Assembly (NCBI GenBank): GCA_964385635.1
Contig: CAYLPU010000115.1
Span: 1-14,287 of the forward strand
Direction of reading: 5' to 3'
DNA length: 14,287 nucleotides
DNA from: CAYLPU01 sp964385635
GTDB taxonomy: Bacteria > Chloroflexota > Anaerolineae > B4-G1
Below, in pieces: positions 12,599 through 14,287 of the stretch (its first letter is position 1; every line of letters begins with the position of its first letter). The notes under the pieces were generated by a model that worked only from the letters and a program-made list of their open reading frames with translations, searched no databases and had not been told where the DNA came from. The position numbers and the translations under genes are program-made.

Positions 12599-13150
12599 AT
12601 GCAGCAAGAGATCATCATTTCTGGCTTCGGCGGACAGGGAACGCTCTTCGCCGGGCAGTTGTTGGCTTACGCCGCGATGGACAGCGGTCGCTGCGTGACG
12701 TGGATCCCCTCCTACGGCCCGGAGATGCGCGGCGGGAAGGCCCGCTGCACTGTGATCGTGTCCGACGAGGAGATCGGTTCGCCATTGGTGCGGCGGCCCA
12801 GCGCGTCTATTGTGCTCAACATCCCCTCGATGGAGGCGTTCGAGCCGGCGATCAAGCCCGGCGGCGTGTTGGTGGTGAACAGTTCCCTGGTGCCGCAGGA
12901 AAGCGAGCGGGACGACATCCGCGTCTTCTACGCCCCCGCCAGCGACCTGGCGACCAAACTGGGCAACATCCGCATGGCGAACGTCATCTGCCTGGGCATT
13001 TTGGTGCAGGCCACCGGCGTCGTGCCGCTGGAGGCAGTGGAACAGGCGCTGAATGATCATTTGCCGGAGCGGCATCGCAAACTACTGGGACTGAACAAGG
13101 AGGCGTTGCGCAAAGGAGTGGCGTTGGCGGTTGAGGCAGAAGCGGCCTAA
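12599..13150 (+). CDS. 2-oxoacid:ferredoxin oxidoreductase gamma subunit
   Basis: A 183-residue gamma subunit (KorC/PorC type). It begins with the Rossmann-like GFGGQG (9-14), followed by the family signature SYGPEMRGG (38-46) and conserved stretches for the CoA-binding side of the complex (NIPSMEAF, GGVLVVNSSLV). The ATG at 12599 follows GGAGGGG at eight bases, two bases after the beta-subunit stop. It completes the ferredoxin-alpha-beta-gamma order of a four-subunit oxidoreductase. A hairpin element with a strong stem lies 20 bases after its stop and may end or stabilise the transcript. Confidence 0.93.
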   Translation: MQQEIIISGFGGQGTLFAGQLLAYAAMDSGRCVTWIPSYGPEMRGGKARCTVIVSDEEIGSPLVRRPSASIVLNIPSMEAFEPAIKPGGVLVVNSSLVPQESERDDIRVFYAPASDLATKLGNIRMANVICLGILVQATGVVPLEAVEQALNDHLPERHRKLLGLNKEALRKGVALAVEAEAA

Positions 13151-13170
13151 AGAGCCTTTCTATGTTCGGC

Positions 13171-13217
13171 AAGGTCTCCGACCGCCGCCGAAAGGGCTCG
13201 GTCGAAGACCTCGCCCA
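13171..13217. repeat. Interspersed hairpin element, copy 2
   Basis: AGGTCTCCGACCG (13172-13184) pairs with CGGTCGAAGACCT (13199-13211) with one mismatch. It is homologous to the element at 2014-2062 in the same orientation and shares a 14-base exact core. Upstream bases GAGCCTTTC (13152-13160) and TTCGGC (13165-13170) could instead pair with GCCGAAAGGGCTC (13187-13199), so two alternative folds compete. It lies between the gamma-subunit gene and an unknown membrane-protein gene. No T-run follows. Confidence 0.85.
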
Positions 13218-13256
13218 ACGAGCGCCGCCACGCACTGATTTTCCGAGGGCGCTCCA

Positions 13257-13733
13257 GTGAGTAAGGATGTGTGCTTGATGGTCATTTCTGCTTTCGAAGG
13301 GACGAGCCAGCGTAGTACGGGACGGGGGCGGCGCGTTAGCGTCATCATACTGGGGGTGATCCTGGCCGGAGTGGCTTGTGGTATCATCAGCCTGGCCTTT
13401 GTGCAAGGCTCATGGTGGTACTCCTACGGGACAGATCGCGCCCTGGATCACGAATCCCGAGCACTCGTCGAGGCGATACGGGACGATGTGGACTCCAGTG
13501 GCGCAGCACCTGAGGCGGTACCGTGGCTGAACGCAGCATTGGACCCCAATGCCCACCCCACCGATGTACGGACCTATCTCCTCACAGCACAGGAGGCGCT
13601 GGAAGCGGCCGATGATCCAAAGTGGGCCGAGGCCGTGGGGGAGTTACGGGCAATCATCCAGACGATACGTCCGGCTCCCCTCTGGGAAACGACTACCCCG
13701 CATCCTATGTCCACGCTGGAGTGGTCGTGGTGA
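13257..13733 (+). CDS. Unknown membrane-anchored protein
   Basis: A 158-residue protein that I do not recognise. A basic N-terminal stretch (RGRR, 23-26) precedes a hydrophobic helix, about VSVIILGVILAGVACGIISLAFV (27-49), with a WWYSYG segment after it. This predicts a single-span protein with the C-terminal about 100 residues outside the cytoplasm. That part is acidic and helical (LDHESRALVEAIRDDV, LLTAQEALEAADDPKWAEAV, ELRAIIQTIRP), loosely like a small helical-hairpin domain. GTG at 13257 is preferred because GAGGG (13245-13249) lies seven bases upstream; the ATG at 13278 is the alternative. Its stop is one base from the patatin gene start, so the two are probably co-translated. Confidence 0.7.
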   Translation: MSKDVCLMVISAFEGTSQRSTGRGRRVSVIILGVILAGVACGIISLAFVQGSWWYSYGTDRALDHESRALVEAIRDDVDSSGAAPEAVPWLNAALDPNAHPTDVRTYLLTAQEALEAADDPKWAEAVGELRAIIQTIRPAPLWETTTPHPMSTLEWSW

Positions 13734-13734
13734 G

Positions 13735-14287
13735 ATGAGCACTCAGATCGGTCTGGCATTGAGCGGTGGTGGGGCCAAGGGCATCGCCCACATCGGCGTA
13801 CTCAAGGTGCTAGAGGAAGCCCAAATCCCCGTGCACATTGTGGCCGGCACCAGTATGGGCGGGGTCGTGGCCGCTGCCTACGCCGCCGGCCGCTCAGCGA
13901 GTGAGATCGAGCAATTCTTCCGCTCTCTGCGCTTGCTCGACATCGTCCAGCGCGACCGCACTGGCCTGGGCCTACTGGGCCAGGATAAAATGGCCAGCCG
14001 CCTGCGGGAGGCCCTGGGGGGCGACCTGACCTTCGACCAGTTGAAACTGGACCTGGCACTTGTCGCAGTGGACCTGGAGACGGGCGAGGAGATAGTCATC
14101 CGTGAGGGGTCGGTCGTCGAGGCGGCGCTGGCGACGGCGGCCTTGCCCATCGTCTTTCCACCTGTGCGCTGGCGTGGACGCCTGCTGATAGACGGCGGTG
14201 TGCTCAACCCTGTCCCCTTCGACACCGTGCGGCAGATGGGAGCAGACCGTGTCATTGCGGTCCACACCCTTCACGATCTTTCTAGCA
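13735..14287 (+). CDS. Patatin-like phospholipase, C-terminus beyond window
   Basis: The frame starts at the ATG at 13735 and stays open for 184 codons to the window end, so it is truncated by the window. It shows the oxyanion-hole motif GGGAKG (11-16), the nucleophile elbow GTSMGG with S40, and the catalytic DGG at D153, in the spacing expected for bacterial patatin-like serine esterases of the RssA/YchK type. These use a Ser-Asp dyad to cleave acyl esters of lipids, at or near the membrane. It begins one base after the stop of the membrane-anchored protein, so a membrane-associated pair is plausible but inferred. No signal peptide is seen. Confidence 0.93.
   Translation, partial: MSTQIGLALSGGGAKGIAHIGVLKVLEEAQIPVHIVAGTSMGGVVAAAYAAGRSASEIEQFFRSLRLLDIVQRDRTGLGLLGQDKMASRLREALGGDLTFDQLKLDLALVAVDLETGEEIVIREGSVVEAALATAALPIVFPPVRWRGRLLIDGGVLNPVPFDTVRQMGADRVIAVHTLHDLSS

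Overview
The window is GC-rich bacterial chromosomal DNA, almost certainly from a draft or metagenome assembly because it carries a 100-base N gap (1839-1938). The gene content (2-oxoacid:ferredoxin oxidoreductase, a corrinoid protein, a DtxR-type iron regulator, an AIM24/TIGR00266 protein, a ROK fructokinase) and the many short interspersed hairpin repeats suggest a Chloroflexota lineage, perhaps Anaerolineae. That assignment is an inference from style and was not tested. No rRNA, tRNA, CRISPR array or insertion sequence was recognised.

Layout. Bases 1-1808 (minus strand) hold a two-gene signalling unit: a receiver-histidine kinase hybrid followed by a HEAT-repeat protein cut by the window edge. 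Their leader (1809-2117) contains a 23-bp tandem repeat running into the assembly gap, a hairpin element, a good sigma-70 promoter and a palindrome over its -35 box. Bases 2282-5407 (plus) hold a single-domain response regulator overlapping a HOGA1-like aldolase by 4 nt, then a 247-nt spacer with two palindromes, then a degenerate histidine-kinase-like fusion protein overlapping a corrinoid-binding protein. Bases 5350-7197 (minus) encode a ROK fructokinase and an AIM24-family protein. Bases 7371-8903 (plus) are a DtxR-family regulator and a ZIP metal transporter behind a consensus promoter whose -10 box overlaps a DtxR-box-like site. Bases 8904-10440 are sparse: a methyltransferase remnant with dispersed repeats, a GNAT acetyltransferase, a 59-residue membrane microprotein and a structured leader. 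Bases 10441-13150 are a four-gene 2-oxoacid:ferredoxin oxidoreductase operon (ferredoxin, alpha, TPP-binding beta, gamma). A second copy of the hairpin element follows it, then an unknown membrane-anchored protein and a patatin-like phospholipase cut by the window end.

How the parts fit. The oxidoreductase operon gives ferredoxin-linked oxidative decarboxylation (or reverse carboxylation) of 2-oxoacids. The DtxR-ZIP pair is a self-contained metal-homeostasis unit. The aldolase yields pyruvate, which could feed central metabolism. The most unusual section is 2361-5407, where signalling modules (a lone receiver and a kinase-like protein without its phospho-histidine) are interleaved with an aldolase and an orphan corrinoid protein.
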